From Pycnococcus provasolii (lineage: Eukaryota; Chlorophyta; Pseudoscourfieldiophyceae; Pseudoscourfieldiales), in assembly GCA_049487715.1 (NCBI GenBank), contig CP150546.1, positions 806,001-870,000 of the forward strand: a DNA stretch of 64,000 bases, read 5' to 3'. This document shows, piece after piece, positions 45,812-58,653 of this stretch. A program made the translations under genes and the position numbers. Below the pieces are notes generated by a model. It was not told the origin of the DNA. It saw only the letters and a list, made by a program, of their open reading frames with translations, and did not search any database. How positions within the stretch are numbered: position 1 is the stretch's first letter; the number at the start of each line of letters is the position of its first letter.

Positions 45812-48800
45812 TCACTCGCCACCCCGAAGGAGAACGTCTCTTCGGCGCTGTGTATTCGTTCGTGGTGCATCCGCACGGTTGTCATTTTCATTCGATGACC
45901 AAAGCCGGTGAAGCGCCCTGCCGCCGGAAGAAAGCCCCTCCACATCCTTCGAATCATCATCTGGATCGTCCATGCCCATCGCCTTTACAAGCACACCCGC
46001 CACGCGCCAGGGAACTTCAGTCGCCGCCGCGGCGGGCTTGCGTGTTGTATGCAGCACACCATTGATCACATCCTTCTTAAAGGTCTTGAATCGGCGTGCA
46101 AGCAACTTCCTTCGATGGTCCTCTGAGTTTCGCGACATGTTCACATCATTGCTAAGCGCTGTCACGGAGGATCTTAGAGATGCGCTCAGCACGTACATGT
46201 CCGCGGATGCTGCTGCCATGCCCTTCGAATTGTTACGCGCGCGACGCAGGACTGCGCTTGCCAACTCCTTGCCATGCAATCTTCCGACCTCCGTACCTGG
46301 ACGCCAGCCGAGATCAAACACCAAGCGATTGGCTAGGCGCACGCACGTGGATCGCAGAATCCTATGACGCTCCGATTCCTGCAAATGTAGCGTCATGTGC
46401 CTGAGACGCTCCTGGTCTACGTGTGGCGCAAATTCGAACAGCATTCTGTCAAATTTCTCTGTATTTGTCTTCCTTGGCGTTGTCAGGGTATTCGACCTGA
46501 CATGCGTATCAAACGTCCAAGCAAATCCCTGCATTTCAACGTCTCGCTCTTCAGTATCAGCATTAGCCACATCTGGTATGATCATGTCGTGCAACATGTG
46601 CAGTACCTCGCCCAGCGCCGCGGGGCCGAGAGTGCCAAGTATTGGCACCACAACCTCGCGCCGACTAGATTGGTTCATACGGACGTATCGAGCGGTGTCG
46701 GTGATCAGACCGTCTGTACGCATGTTTCCACCAGACGTGTAATTCGTAAGCTCGGGGAGTTCCTCACCCTTTTGCGGATTGACAAGGCTTCCTTTCTTGT
46801 CCTTGCCAGCAAACGAAACTTCTGACATGTTCTTGATGATAGACCGCAGAGTCATCGCGGCCTGGTGATTGGCATGAAGGTAGAGCTTTGCTCGCCTCCA
46901 CCTCTGCGCGCCAGACATAAACTGTTGTTCCGCAAGAGGATGCACCACACTCTCATCCGTGCCAAAACTTGGATCAATCTGGAGATACGTATCCATCAGC
47001 GCAGCTGCGGATGGATTTACTTTCACAATAAAGTCCCGAATCCCTTGCAAAACTGATGTTTCCTTTTCAGCTGACTTTTTGAAAATTTCTTCGTCATTCA
47101 TCTCGTAAAGCATGTCGAGTCGCTTGGCATAGCCTCTGTACTGTCGTGCTGGATTAAGCCACTTGGCATTTCTCGTAAATATGTAAGCAGATGCGTTAGG
47201 CCACCCGATGCTGTAGAAAAATGCGCTAACTCTATCGCGCATGCCGTGCCAAGTGTTCGACCTTCTCAACGCCATTCGCGCGAGTGATTCTTCCCGAGTA
47301 CGAAACTTTCGCTGCACGCGCCTTGTTTCTGATCCGCGTTGTTTTTCTTCTATGAAGACCTCCAACACGATGGCCATGGCAAATTGCATCAGCATAAATA
47401 CGCAGACCAACGGGTAAAATAGATAAACCACTGCTGCGACACCTTGCTCGCTGGGCAAACTGAGCTTGCCCTGAGGAATTCCTAGCATGGTCCGATAAAG
47501 AACTGCAGACATATCGCCCATTTGGTACTCGGCAAAAACTCGCACCGCGGAATCCACACGAGAAAATGGCTCAAATCGATCACCTATCATGAGATACAAG
47601 GCATACGAGCACAGCAGTGCAAACCCGAGCAGAACGACCATGACTAATATCATCGGAGGTAGAGCACGAAGCATTGTGCGGAAGTACGGGATCAGTCCTG
47701 GAATTCCCATAAAAAGCCGTGCGATATTTGAAATGATGCCCAGAAAGATTGGAGCTTGCAGTCCCATGTATGCTCCGTAAAGATTGTGCATCGTGTCAAC
47801 CTTGTCAAGCAGATTCATATAAGCATCGCGCTCAGAGAGATCTGTGGGTAACATGTGGCGGAATGCGCCACGTGGGTATCCTTCCAGCTGTGGTTGAGGA
47901 GCGCCGGTACGCTTCACGAGCAGAATGCGTGCCTCTGAGGAGCCATCGCCATCGTACCACCGATAACTTGATTGATAAGTGAAGCTCTCCACGTAGTAAA
48001 AATAGTAGACGAAGCGCACCAGGCAGGCAACAAGCAGACTAAGCGGAATGGCAACCTTGATAGCCGCCGAGATTGCACCCAAAATGTCCATCCAATGCGT
48101 TCTTACCACAGAGCGATGCATCTCCCTTTTTTCAATGGAGTGGTAAATGTGCTGAACATACTTAATGGCAGCGTAGGCAAAGTTTACGAATAGGACCAAC
48201 GCAATGCAGAACAACACAAGTTCTGTGGCAAACAACGCGGCGCGACCTTCCGTTCCGTCAAAGTAATTAACGATTGGGAGGCTCCACACATGACTTGAGG
48301 ACGATAGTTGCCCTTGTGCATCGACTTGCATCGATACGCGCACGTCTAAGATACTTTCAGATGCTTCATTGTGCAGGAGTACACGAAAGTTCACACTGCT
48401 CGTTCTTCGGTTCATGAATCGCGCTAGATACAGATAGGTGATCAAAAGTCTCGCCCGAGCCTCCATCAGGGTGCCATCAAGGTAAACATCGAAGAGAGCA
48501 CGCTCGACATCCTTAATGGACGGCGTGCAAGCGACGTTTCGACACTCTTCGTAGTCTCGGCTGAAAAAGGCGTACGGGACGCCAGGAACCACAAATTCTG
48601 TGCTATTGTAATACGCACTGACGTCCGAGCGGAGTGCTGGATTGTACAGACCCGCTGGATACGCGCCACGAGCTGGATCGTTGATACCAGGCGGCATGTC
48701 GAGACGAGCAAACATGGGGTCATATCCGAAGGCAAAGCCCTCCGGGGTTGTTGAGCAGCTGTCGTCGCTGTACAGGTGATTGAATCGACCGCTTCGAACG

Positions 48801-51800
48801 TTTCGCGACGAGTCGCGTCCCACGCCTGTGGAATCACGATCTTTGCAGCCAGCCTCTTGCGCGGCTCTGCGTTGTGTGACAAGAACTCCTCCTATAATTC
48901 GCACATTGCCTTGGGAACCCAACGTTCTTGGCTTGATATAACCATCATGAGGTATGTATCGCGCACTGGCATCGCTGCTACTTTCGGGCGAGAAGTCGTA
49001 TCCATCTAACACCTGCCCGGGGAAAGCTGTTCGCTGCTGAATGTCGTCACGAAGTGCCCGGCGCACCGATGCGCCTCGACGCCGTGTAGGCGATGGAGGA
49101 CTGCCACCATCCGTGGATGGCGCCTTCGTCACCACCTCGGTTTGTCCCTCCTCGCGGGTTGCAGAGGTCGCGACGACTGTATAGTAGGAGTTTCTCGAAC
49201 CGTGAGCGCCACGACAGTCGTTACCGACGTTCGGATCGTAGCCATTCGCCTCTGAGATGGCGGCAGAAGCTTTCTCAACAATTTCCTGCAATTCATCTTC
49301 TCTTTGCTGCGCCTTGGCTGTACTATTCAAAAGTGCAGCTGACAACATGTTCATGCCCATCGCTTCATCCGTGAATTGCTTCGTCAATTCGAATAGCTCA
49401 TCCGCGCTTAAAGCAATCTCACCATGACGCAACGACATCTCATTCGTGTTTTCTTCGAACGATGCTCTAAGCATTGCGCTCGTGCCAGATGCACCGTCTG
49501 TTTTCGCTGCGTCGTCCTCGTGTAGCGCCGTGAGATTCGTCTCGATCGTTAGATTTCCTATTCGAACCGCGAGGTCGTTGGATGCGAGCGTAATTGAGCG
49601 AAGACGGACGCTCTTTGCCCAGGATCCCTGTGGATCGGCGCTCGCAAGTCCAGAATTGACATATTCCAAATTGGATGACTCGTTGTCATTCACATCCTCG
49701 ACTTCCTGTGCACGACGCCTTCCATAGATGCTGTCGCGTGGCGGCCCCTTATCGTCGAAAGATCGCACAACTTTAACTTCGAGGACCTGTGGATTTTCAG
49801 ACGTGCGTGCAAGACGTGGATCGTTCTCACATCTTTCGATGCGCACGCGACCCATCTTCACATTAATTGCGGATGCGACACGTGTCCGCACGAAGGTGCT
49901 GTCTTCGGAAGTTGGGTCGAGCAAGCTCTCGCAGCCTTCGCCACCAACGTTCAGGCGGTACGATTCCTCCCATCCTTGCACGATCTCGATGATGAGGGCA
50001 CTGCTGCCAAATCCTATGTTGCCATCGCGGTCATAGGCAGACATGTGAAAGTGATACGTCCCTGGAGGGCACAATCCAGATCGGAGAACAGCTGGCGTGC
50101 ACGCGCTGCTCGCTTCGCTGCTGCCGACAGTCGCACGGAGTGTGCCTGTCACATCGCCATCGATAGCGTCTTGCGCCGTTGCTGCGCAGAAAGGGAAGTC
50201 GTAATCTCGCAGCTCATTGTAGCAAGCAGCGATTGGACTTGCTGCGCTCAGCACGCCCGACATGCGCCAGGGTGTCTGTCCATAGATGAAGCCAAATGGC
50301 ATTTCCTTCGCAGGTGGCGTGCGCCATTTAATCTTTGGTCCAGCGTCCGCGCCTTCTTCGACGTCTGTGACAATGGCAGAAGGTAAGCCGTCGTCCACCA
50401 GCGCCTCGACAGTTTCGCATGTCGTGCTTTCACAGCGTCCCGTCGGTGAATTGGCCGGGCACCAATACTGACCACTTGCACATCGCTCGTCGATGGTGAT
50501 AGTTCTCGTTGCCGAGGAATGAAGGCCATTTGTATTGAAGACGACAAAGTCTACTTCAAAAACCGTTCCAACAGGCGCCGAGGTGTTCACGCACGAATTG
50601 ATTCCCTTTCGCCAAAGCTCGTGTCCGTGGCATCCAAAGGGCATGCACGATTCAGGCGGGCAAATCAGCAGCGCAGCGGAGATGTTTCCATCTATTGCAT
50701 CATGCGCCGTCGCGCCCATGTCGCAAGGAAGTTCTATCGTTGGAGCTTGTCCATGCATGCATTCCCTGTACGCGGTGAAGCGTGGCACTTTTGCGACATG
50801 CAAGCCTACCAAGGTAACATTCGGAGGCGGCGGTGGTTGTAGTGGTTCTGCCGCTTCATCCACCTCGATGGCAATGTCCGGCTCACAAGGCTTGCCTTCG
50901 GGCACGCAAGTGATTCCATCTCTGCATCGCTCCTCCCCTGCATCGCACTCAACAAGAACCTTGACCGTGCGTATCACAGTTGCCGTGCGTCCGTTGCTAT
51001 CTGTGACGCTAAAAGTCACCTCAAACGATCCAGGGTAATCGACGCCACTGATGGCACACCCAGCAAGGCCCTCTTTGCGAAAATTGCGCCCGCATGCCTT
51101 GACGTACGGCGTAAGGTCACCGTCGATTGAATCGTGGGCAACGGCGCCACCATCACAAAGTGCCAGCACGGGAAGGCCCTCAAAACACTTGGCATAGCCG
51201 CCCCCAGTAATTTCGACGACTTCAGACCCAACAAGTTGGATAGATGGTGGCTCGTCTGGCTTTGCATCGGAAATTTCCGAAAGTATCGAAGTTTCTATAC
51301 CAGAATTCGCCACGCAGTAACCGTCAACAGGACAGCTGCCATCGTCGCATGCTACCTCACCGTCACACAGCGAAATAACCGTGACCCACCGTTGAACCTC
51401 CTCGGCTTGCACGCCCGCCAAGTCCATACACGTGTAGCGTATCACGAATGGATCAGTAGTTGCACGCTTCGTGTCCAAGGTCGAAACGCCAAAGATGCTC
51501 ACGCTCGATGTGATGTCACCCTCATTCTGATCCAAGCAGACGTAACCTGGGTCTGTATACTTCTGACCTTGCACGACTTCCTCGCGCAGAACGAGTACGC
51601 CTTCTGCGGTGCGCGCCATGGTTGATCCTTGCTTAATGCTAACAAGAAAAATGCGCGGGGGAATGCTATCGACTGGCGTGGAAGCCGCAGGTAGCGAAGC
51701 CAGCTGTGCGTCCGGGTTCGTATAGCCAGATCCCTCGCTGCAAACCCCATAAACGCTGCACTCGGTCTTCAATTCGTCGCTCACGTAAATGCCCGGGCAA

Positions 51801-54777
51801 ATGTACTCACGGAATCCAGTCCTCTCTGACGCGTCTGCACATCTGCTGTCTAGGATGTATACGCGGCGTCGAATTTCTGCCCGATTTCCCGCCTGGTCAA
51901 AGCACTCGTAAGTCAGCTCGTGAGGCAGGTTCGGCAGTGTTGGTATTGTCGTGTTCACCTCAGAGAGACCATGGGGTGGAAGCACAACGATCCCACCGTC
52001 CACGTTGTCCATGCAAGTCGCACCTCCATCCACGTATTCGTGATATTGGCGCACGTCGACCTCTTCTGAGCCAATCAGGGTTAAAACAGGAGCCTTAAAA
52101 TCTGGCGGCGGTGGCGGCGGGGACATGTTTGGAGGCGGGGCGGGCAGCGTCTCATTCGACACTTCCACCACGAGCATTGGCATGGGTGGCGGCGGGCTTG
52201 GCGGTGGTGCGTACAGGGGAGAGGGCGGATTTGGAGGTGGTGGTGAAAATAAAGGTGGCGGCGATGGCAAGTTTGGGACACGAGGTGGTGGTGGAGGGCT
52301 TGGCGGTGGTTCAGGTGGGTTTGGACTGGGTGGGTTTGGCGATGTGGGAGCTTGTGGTGGTGGAGCTGTTGGCGTCGCTGGCGGGGGTGACGGTGGTGGC
52401 GGCGATGGTGGAGGAGGTGATGGAGGCGGCGATGGTGGGGGAGGCATAGAAAGGACGGAGCAGCGAGGATCAGGGTCATATTGTGAAAGACGCTCCAACT
52501 TTCTACGCCGAGATGTAGAAAGAACTTGTCGTCTCGGCGTTGAAAGGAATCGTCGGCCGCTACCGCTTCCGACAATCTCGCTGAGGTCATACACCATGAC
52601 GTGGCCCGTATTCACGTAAGTAGTCCAGCCTACTTGAGTATTTTCCCTAGGTATGCCGACAGCAAGGCGACGTCCATCGTCACTCAAGGCAACATCAGTT
52701 CCAGCAATTTCATAGCCATTATCTCCTTGCGGCCAAGACGCCTCCGCTAACGGGATCCAGGCTGGTACACCTGCATCGAAAGTCCATACGGCAGCCATGC
52801 CCCTTCGATCATAGGCTGAATCGGTTGGATCGTCATTATAATAAGGGGCCCCAGCTGCAAGAACGGTTCCCTGATAGTTTAGCGCGACGCTATTCCTTCC
52901 ATCTCTCATCGATGTATGAACAATCGTTGCACCAAGCTGGTAGCAAACATTCGGAGAACTTCCATCGCATCGGTACACGTGTAATTGGCCATCGCCCTCA
53001 TTTTCATGGTAAGGCGACAAAACGGCCAACGTCTTACCATCTCCGGAAAGGGCAACACCATTGCCGAATTGCTGCCTCCACTGATAACCATATGCACCAT
53101 TATCGTCTCTGCCCATGCCTACTTGCTCAAATAGCTTTTCCCACCGAGATGAAGCGGTATTGTACTCGAAGAGGAACACTTTCCCTTTCCAATGGTGTCC
53201 AGAAGCTCTTGTTCCCCAGAGGGGAGCTCCAATAGCCACTCGGTCACCGCTGCGCGACATTGTAACTGTCTCGCCCATCCCGTCATCGTGGTCATCTCCC
53301 ACCATATCATCCAAGTCTCCGACGAGCTGCCAAGTACCTTGTAGAGTGCCGTCATTAGGATCAATGTAGTCGAATACCAGCGCACGCCCGGCAACGCATT
53401 GTGCTGGTGTTGTGGTGCACGTAGTAGACGCTGGAACTACGTCACCTGGCACGCCAACGACAATTCGTGTCCCATCTTCGTTGATTGCAACATCATAGCC
53501 AAATTGCTGTTGTGCCCTCATGGGTCGGCCGTAATACATCATGCGAATGACATCGCCAACGCGTCGCCAGTCGCTGGTTGCAGTGGTGTACTCGTATACG
53601 CGCACTTCACCCACATTATTCAAAGTCGCGGAATCTGCTGAACTCCATATATCAAGGAATGGTGTCCCGATAACGATCCGCTCGCCATTTCCCGATATAG
53701 CTTGCCTTGGCTTTGCCCAATTCGTTGCCACTGCGGGATACGCAGTGTCTGCCGACCAGCTAGACGGGTTTGTCTGTCGAAATACTTTAACTAGTCTCTC
53801 TTCAGTATTACCTGCTCCAGAATTCCACCATCCTCGGGCACCTGAACCATATGGATTTCCTGATGACACGGACAACACTGTTCCATCACCGGACATAGAG
53901 ACGCCATCCCCGAAGTATTCATTAACGTTCTGTTCCCACGTTGATACTTCCAAGTACGCGCTCCATTCCAGAGGGGGAGGCGGAGAATTTGCCGGAGCAG
54001 GAGGTGGAGGCGGTGGAGATGGAGGTGGAAGTGGAGCGGGTGGAGGCGGTTGAGGCGGTGGATGCGGTGGAGGTGGTGGCGGACTCGGCGGTGGCGGACT
54101 CGGCGGTGGCGCATTTGGAGGAGGCGGATTCGGTGGAGGCGGTGAACAATTCCCAACGGCTGTGCATGGCGATGGTGGTGGGCTGGGCGGGGATGGTGGA
54201 GGAGGCGGAGGAGGCGGAGGAGGCGGTGAAGGAAGGAGAGGAGGTGGCGGTGGAGGCGGAGGCGGCGGAGGAGGACGAGGAGGCGGCGGAAAAGGTGGCG
54301 AGGGTGAAGGGAATTGCGGTGGAGCACTCTGGGGAGGAGGTGAGGGTTGTGATGGCGGCGGCGGAGATGGCGGCGGAGATGGCGGCGGAGATGGTGGCGG
54401 GGATGATGGAGGCTGTGGCGGCGGAGTTGGCGGGGCAACACTTCCTGGAGGAAGCGGAGGTGGTGGCACAGGAGGAGGTGGCAAGGGTGGCGGGGTAGGT
54501 GGTGGTGGAGTGGGTGGTGGTGGATTGGGTGGTGGTGGCGGTGGTGGAGGCGGTGGTGGTGGAGGCGGTGGTGGAGGCGGTGGGGGAGAAGGGGAAGGAG
54601 GAGGAGGTGGCGCCGGCGAAGGAGGTGGTGACGGCACAGGGCGAGGCGGTGGAGATGGGGGAGGGGGACTGGGAGGGGGGCTTGGTATAGGTGGAAGTGG
54701 CGGTGGAGGCAGATTGGGCGGCGGCGGTGGGCTCGGTGGTGGTGGAGGAGATGGCGGCGGCGGTGGGCTTGGCGGCG

Positions 54778-54808
<31 letters not shown>

Positions 54809-56720
54809 TGGAGGTGGCGATATTGGTGCCAAAGGAGGGCAGCTGTTCGTGACAGCACAAGGCAGCGGCGGCGGGCTTGGTGGCGGCGGCGGGCTCGGTG
54901 GTGGCGGCGGAGACGGAGGTGGTGGTGGACTTGGTGGCGGCGGCGGGCTCGGTGGTGGCGGCGGACTCGGTGCAGGTGGCGGAGGTGGGTTCGGTGGTGG
55001 GGAAGGAGACGGGAACCCCATTCCGTCGTACGCCTTGCAGTATGCCGCTGTCGTTGTTATGCACCCTTCGGAGTACAGTGATTCCGCACAGAACTCGCAC
55101 GGGCACGGCGTGGTACGCATATCCCTTAGGCGGGCAGCTGAATTCGCACTCGCTGCCGCCAGTCTGTTGCACTTGTGCCAGTCTGCGCCCACTGGAGACG
55201 ATTACCGAGACTGACTGCGACTCCTCCGGAGCAAAGATTGGGATGGAGGTATTTTCCGCAGACCCTTCTGGAAAGATCTGCATGCCTCGAGTAGCTGACG
55301 GCGTGTCACACACATTCCAATCTGACGTGTTTTTGTCAAAGTAAATCCCTCCTATCATATCATTCCCAAGGGTTGGTGCATGCGCCGCATCATAAGCCGC
55401 CTTGCCACCTCGGGCATTGACCACGCTCGCGTCTACGATGAAACCGACGGTGCGCCCCGCCACATCTCCCGTGATGGTCAAATACCAAGAGCCCGCGGGA
55501 AGGAGAACGCGCTCCACCTGAATGGTGCTCGCCTTGTCGAATACCCGATCTTTGGTAAAGTAGCAAAGGTCCTGCGCGCCTACACGCAGACGATCATCGT
55601 CGCGACGGCATAGGTTCCAGTATGCAGGCTGCCGCAGCGTGTCCGATGCAACACGCGGATGGCGGAAGTCCGAGGAAACACGCACCAAAGCTCCCACCGC
55701 CTGCCGATCCACCCCGCAGTCGGCGGTGCAGCCATTCGGCCCGTGGCCAGGGACTTCATATGGAGGCTCGCACACGCCGTCGCCGCATGTGGGGTCACGC
55801 CATGAAGGCTCGACGAATGCGTCGTGCAGCCAGGTGATAGCGTCTTGAAGGCGCGACGTTGCTCGCGGCAGCTTTGCAAAAAGAAATCGTTCGGTAGCGA
55901 GGTTGCCGTAGTTAGTCTCCCGAATATCGAGCTGCGCGGTGAGATAGGCAAAGTATGCCGCGAGCATGATGCACCAGCCCAAAGCTCTCACCACTCGGGT
56001 ACAATCCGAGTAGCGGCTGCGCACCTCAAGCGTGGCGGCGTCGAGCACGCCGCTTGCCGTGGCTTTGTGCCTGCGCATCTTCTTTATTAAGTACGAGACA
56101 GTGCCTTTGTGGCTGTTGTGATGACGACGGTGAACCTGCGGCTTTAAGAAATTTTCTGGCAAGTGCGCGACCACCACCTGCACCTCGGACGTGGGAAGAG
56201 GCCTCTTGCGAAGGTCAGCGTCACGCTCGCCACCAGGCGGAAAGTGCACAGCAGGGGCCATCTCACTGGTGGTTGTGGTTGTAGACGGCGACGTCTTTGA
56301 GCCGCTCTCGCTCGCAAGATTAGCGAGTGCTACTCCCGCGTACACAGACGCAGAGGCGTCACCGAGCAGCGCAGAGAGCGCATCGACGGCGCCCGCTTGC
56401 TTCATAGCTTCGATTCTTTCCTCTCCGCCCTCGTAGCTTCTATCCGCGAACTGCGCAAGCACCTTGGCTGCCGCCACGCGCTGGAGTGTTTCTTGTCGCT
56501 GAGAAAGCATCAAGACAGGTTCGATGAGCCCGGCTTGCAAGGCATATTTGCACGCGTCGCGGTCGCCGTCGAGGCGCAGACATGCCATGGCGTCTCCGTC
56601 TAGGATCAGTCGCACGAGCGCTCGGTACTGGCTCAGTTTGACAGACGGGTCTGCAAAGCCTGCAAGAGGTAACTGCTGCGTATCACTGAAGTGCTGCTTC
56701 ATCTCTGCAGAGAATTCGCC

Positions 56721-56757
<37 letters not shown>

Positions 56758-56936
56758 AGGAAAGAAGACGTCTGTGCAACATTATTTAAGATAGTGTTAT
56801 CATGGTCCTCTTCTATCGTCGGTAGAGCAGGTCGTACTCTGCCATAACCTATAGTCTCCTCCATACGAGAACTCACAAGATTATTGTCGCCTGCAAGATT
56901 ATTATTATTATCACCCACAGGAGGAGGTGTGGACAT
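45812..56936 (-). CDS. Polycystin-type cation channel with giant Pro-rich/beta-propeller/Ig-like extracellular loop
   Basis: About 3,700 residues. From the N terminus: cytoplasmic region with ARM-like helices; TM1 (VRALGWCIMLAAYFAYLTA, about 56.0 kb); a Cys module CGDGVCEPPYEVPGHGPNGC; a first (S)PPPPP region (about 55.0-54.0 kb); a propeller with six FG-GAP-like blades (FGDGVSMSGDG, FGYDVAINEDG, FGNGVALSGDG); a second Pro-rich region (52.45-52.1 kb); four to five Ig-like DUF5011/HYR-type units (C-x-x-G-A-x-A-x-D-x-x-D-G-x-x-T); a polycystin-type loop; five further TM helices with the pore segment FSRVDSAVRVFAEYQMGD; and a long cytoplasmic tail. Polycystins are Ca-permeable channels, ciliary in Chlamydomonas. 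The frame shifts by +1 near 55.1 kb: the first 600 residues are in one frame and the rest in another, so an indel or a tiny intron must be assumed. Confidence 0.85.
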
Positions 56937-57148
56937 GAAATGTCCGGAAATGTCCGTTGAGGTGTAGTTGACAGAACTCGTGCTTGTTCTCGTGCTTGTG
57001 ACAACTTTTGCTTGTGTTTCTTGGGATCATCAGAAACCAGGCTGGCACGTTGGCGGCTGGTGATACTGGTGATATGGCTTCGTTGCTCCCATCTACCACG
57101 TATTTATTCCATAGTCTATTCGTCGCGCTTCTCATGGACTTCGAAGCC

Positions 57149-57190
<42 letters not shown>

Positions 57191-57651
57191 TTTGGTGGTT
57201 CGCATACCTGTTTCGCATGCTATTGTGTTTTTTCGCATGCATGACGATGAGGAATAATTGATGGTCGCGTTCATGGTCGCGTTCCATGTATGCTACCTAT
57301 ATGGTGGTATGAAGTTTGTATGGTCATTCGTGATTTCAACACATTCACGTTGTTGTACTGTACTGTAAAGTTTATATACTGATGGACTATCGACTACTCC
57401 ATCCCAGGGGCCAGGGCTCCTTTTTCTTGCAAGGTTTTTGTTGGATTTCTGGTGAGCGTGTTACACAGTATCGTAGTGCCAGCCTACTCCTCTCCATTTC
57501 GCTCAACATGTCACGTGGTTGGTTGTATTTGGTATTTTGTGTTTGCTTGGTGCAGGTTGACTCGTGACTGTGTTATTCTCATGCAACGCACAATCACGAC
57601 ATTTCACGACTCTTCACTCGTCGTGCGTATCAACATTATTCTTGTCTAACC
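56937..57651. other. Intergenic region upstream of the channel gene
   Basis: This 715-bp stretch has a (GT)n microsatellite at 57151-57189 and otherwise A/T-richer sequence. No gene was recognised. Confidence 0.6.
57151..57189. repeat. (GT)n microsatellite
   Basis: About 19 GT units in a row in the channel gene's 5' flank. Confidence 0.97.
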
Positions 57652-58020
57652 TTAGTTGCCCACAGGCCACGATTGCGGCAGCAGAGGCCACACGGAGCCG
57701 CGAGGGACACTCACGAGAAAGGGAGGGATGGGACCAGTCGGATACACGTCGAAGAAGTCTTCCCACACGTACGCCGGCCAACCACAGATGGTGGGGAATA
57801 TGGGAAGTCCGACTTGCTGCTGAAGGTCACACACTGTTTGCATCTGAAACGGGTTGTAGGCGTACGGGTCACCACCGAATGCCGCGTTCGGCGTCGACGT
57901 TCCTCCAAAGCCGCCCGGTCCGAGCGCTTGCGCGTCCGCGCGCTGCGCCGTCATCATGAGCGATGCACACCCAAACACAAGCACAAGAGCGAGAGTAGTC
58001 TTCATGAGCGTCACTGCCAT
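57652..58020 (-). CDS. Small secreted Pro/Gly-rich protein
   Basis: Protein of 122 residues, not recognised. The N terminus (MKTTLALVLVFGCASLMMTA) is a strong signal peptide with likely cleavage at ADAQA near residue 31. The mature part has two Cys (TVCDLQ and TICGWP), which could form one disulfide, and is rich in Pro, Gly, Trp and Tyr. There is no second membrane segment. Two Met codons lie at residues 1 and 6; either would serve as the start. Location next to the channel gene does not by itself imply a shared role. Confidence 0.6.
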   Translation of the reverse strand: MAVTLMKTTLALVLVFGCASLMMTAQRADAQALGPGGFGGTSTPNAAFGGDPYAYNPFQMQTVCDLQQQVGLPIFPTICGWPAYVWEDFFDVYPTGPIPPFLVSVPRGSVWPLLPQSWPVGN

Positions 58021-58653
58021 TGTTTTAAGTAAGATGAAATGAGGCTCTCTATCTAGGTGTTGAATGAGAAATCACGCAAAGTCAAAAGTAGTCAAGTAGT
58101 AGTAAGCAACAGACAGAGAAGCAGCACATCTGCGAGTAATTCTTGGACGGTGAAACGATACAACTAGGGTGGATGTGGGCATGGCAACATTGGCATGGGC
58201 GCAGCATTTCTCCACGAACATTCGCGTCACGTCGTCCGACAAATAATACCCCTGGGAAAGAAAACAAATGGCATTTGGTTCCGTTCCACGACGGATCCCC
58301 GCACTAACCTTATATATGGTAGGAAGGGTAGAACTTATCAATCAGAGAAGGTTATCGGGGTTAAAATTGTACCATCCTAGGAATTATTCGGGGTTAGGAA
58401 AATCGAGACTTGGAATTCGGGGTTCCCTGAAACCCTTTCCCTGAGTGCCTCACATGTGTGCCAGCTCAGCTCACCCACCGTTGTCATTCTTCTTCGAACG
58501 ACGAGCATCATTCGCATGAGCGTTATATAATAGTATGATGGTGAAACACACTCACACTCCTCTGGTTGTTTCAGAACCAGTTTCTTTAAGAAAACTGTAT
58601 TTCCTCATCTGCTCTATCTACCATAGGGTTCCTCAACCACTGCTGCCTCTTCG
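58021..58653. other. Spacer between divergent secreted-protein and dehydrogenase genes
   Basis: This 633-bp stretch is A/T-richer than the genes. It contains several GGGGTT-type motifs at 58350-58435 but no gene that I recognise. A 5' exon of the dehydrogenase could lie here. Confidence 0.45.

Noticed and set aside
53922-55090. Continuation of the channel's N-terminal frame into a Thr/Ala/Glu-rich text
   Set aside because: The same bases in the other frame give the typical (S)PPPPP region leading straight into the propeller, so this part of the first frame is a shadow.
54162-55214. A 350-residue Gly-rich plus-strand frame
   Set aside because: It is the antisense reading of the Pro-rich region of the channel gene (CCN codons read back as GGN).
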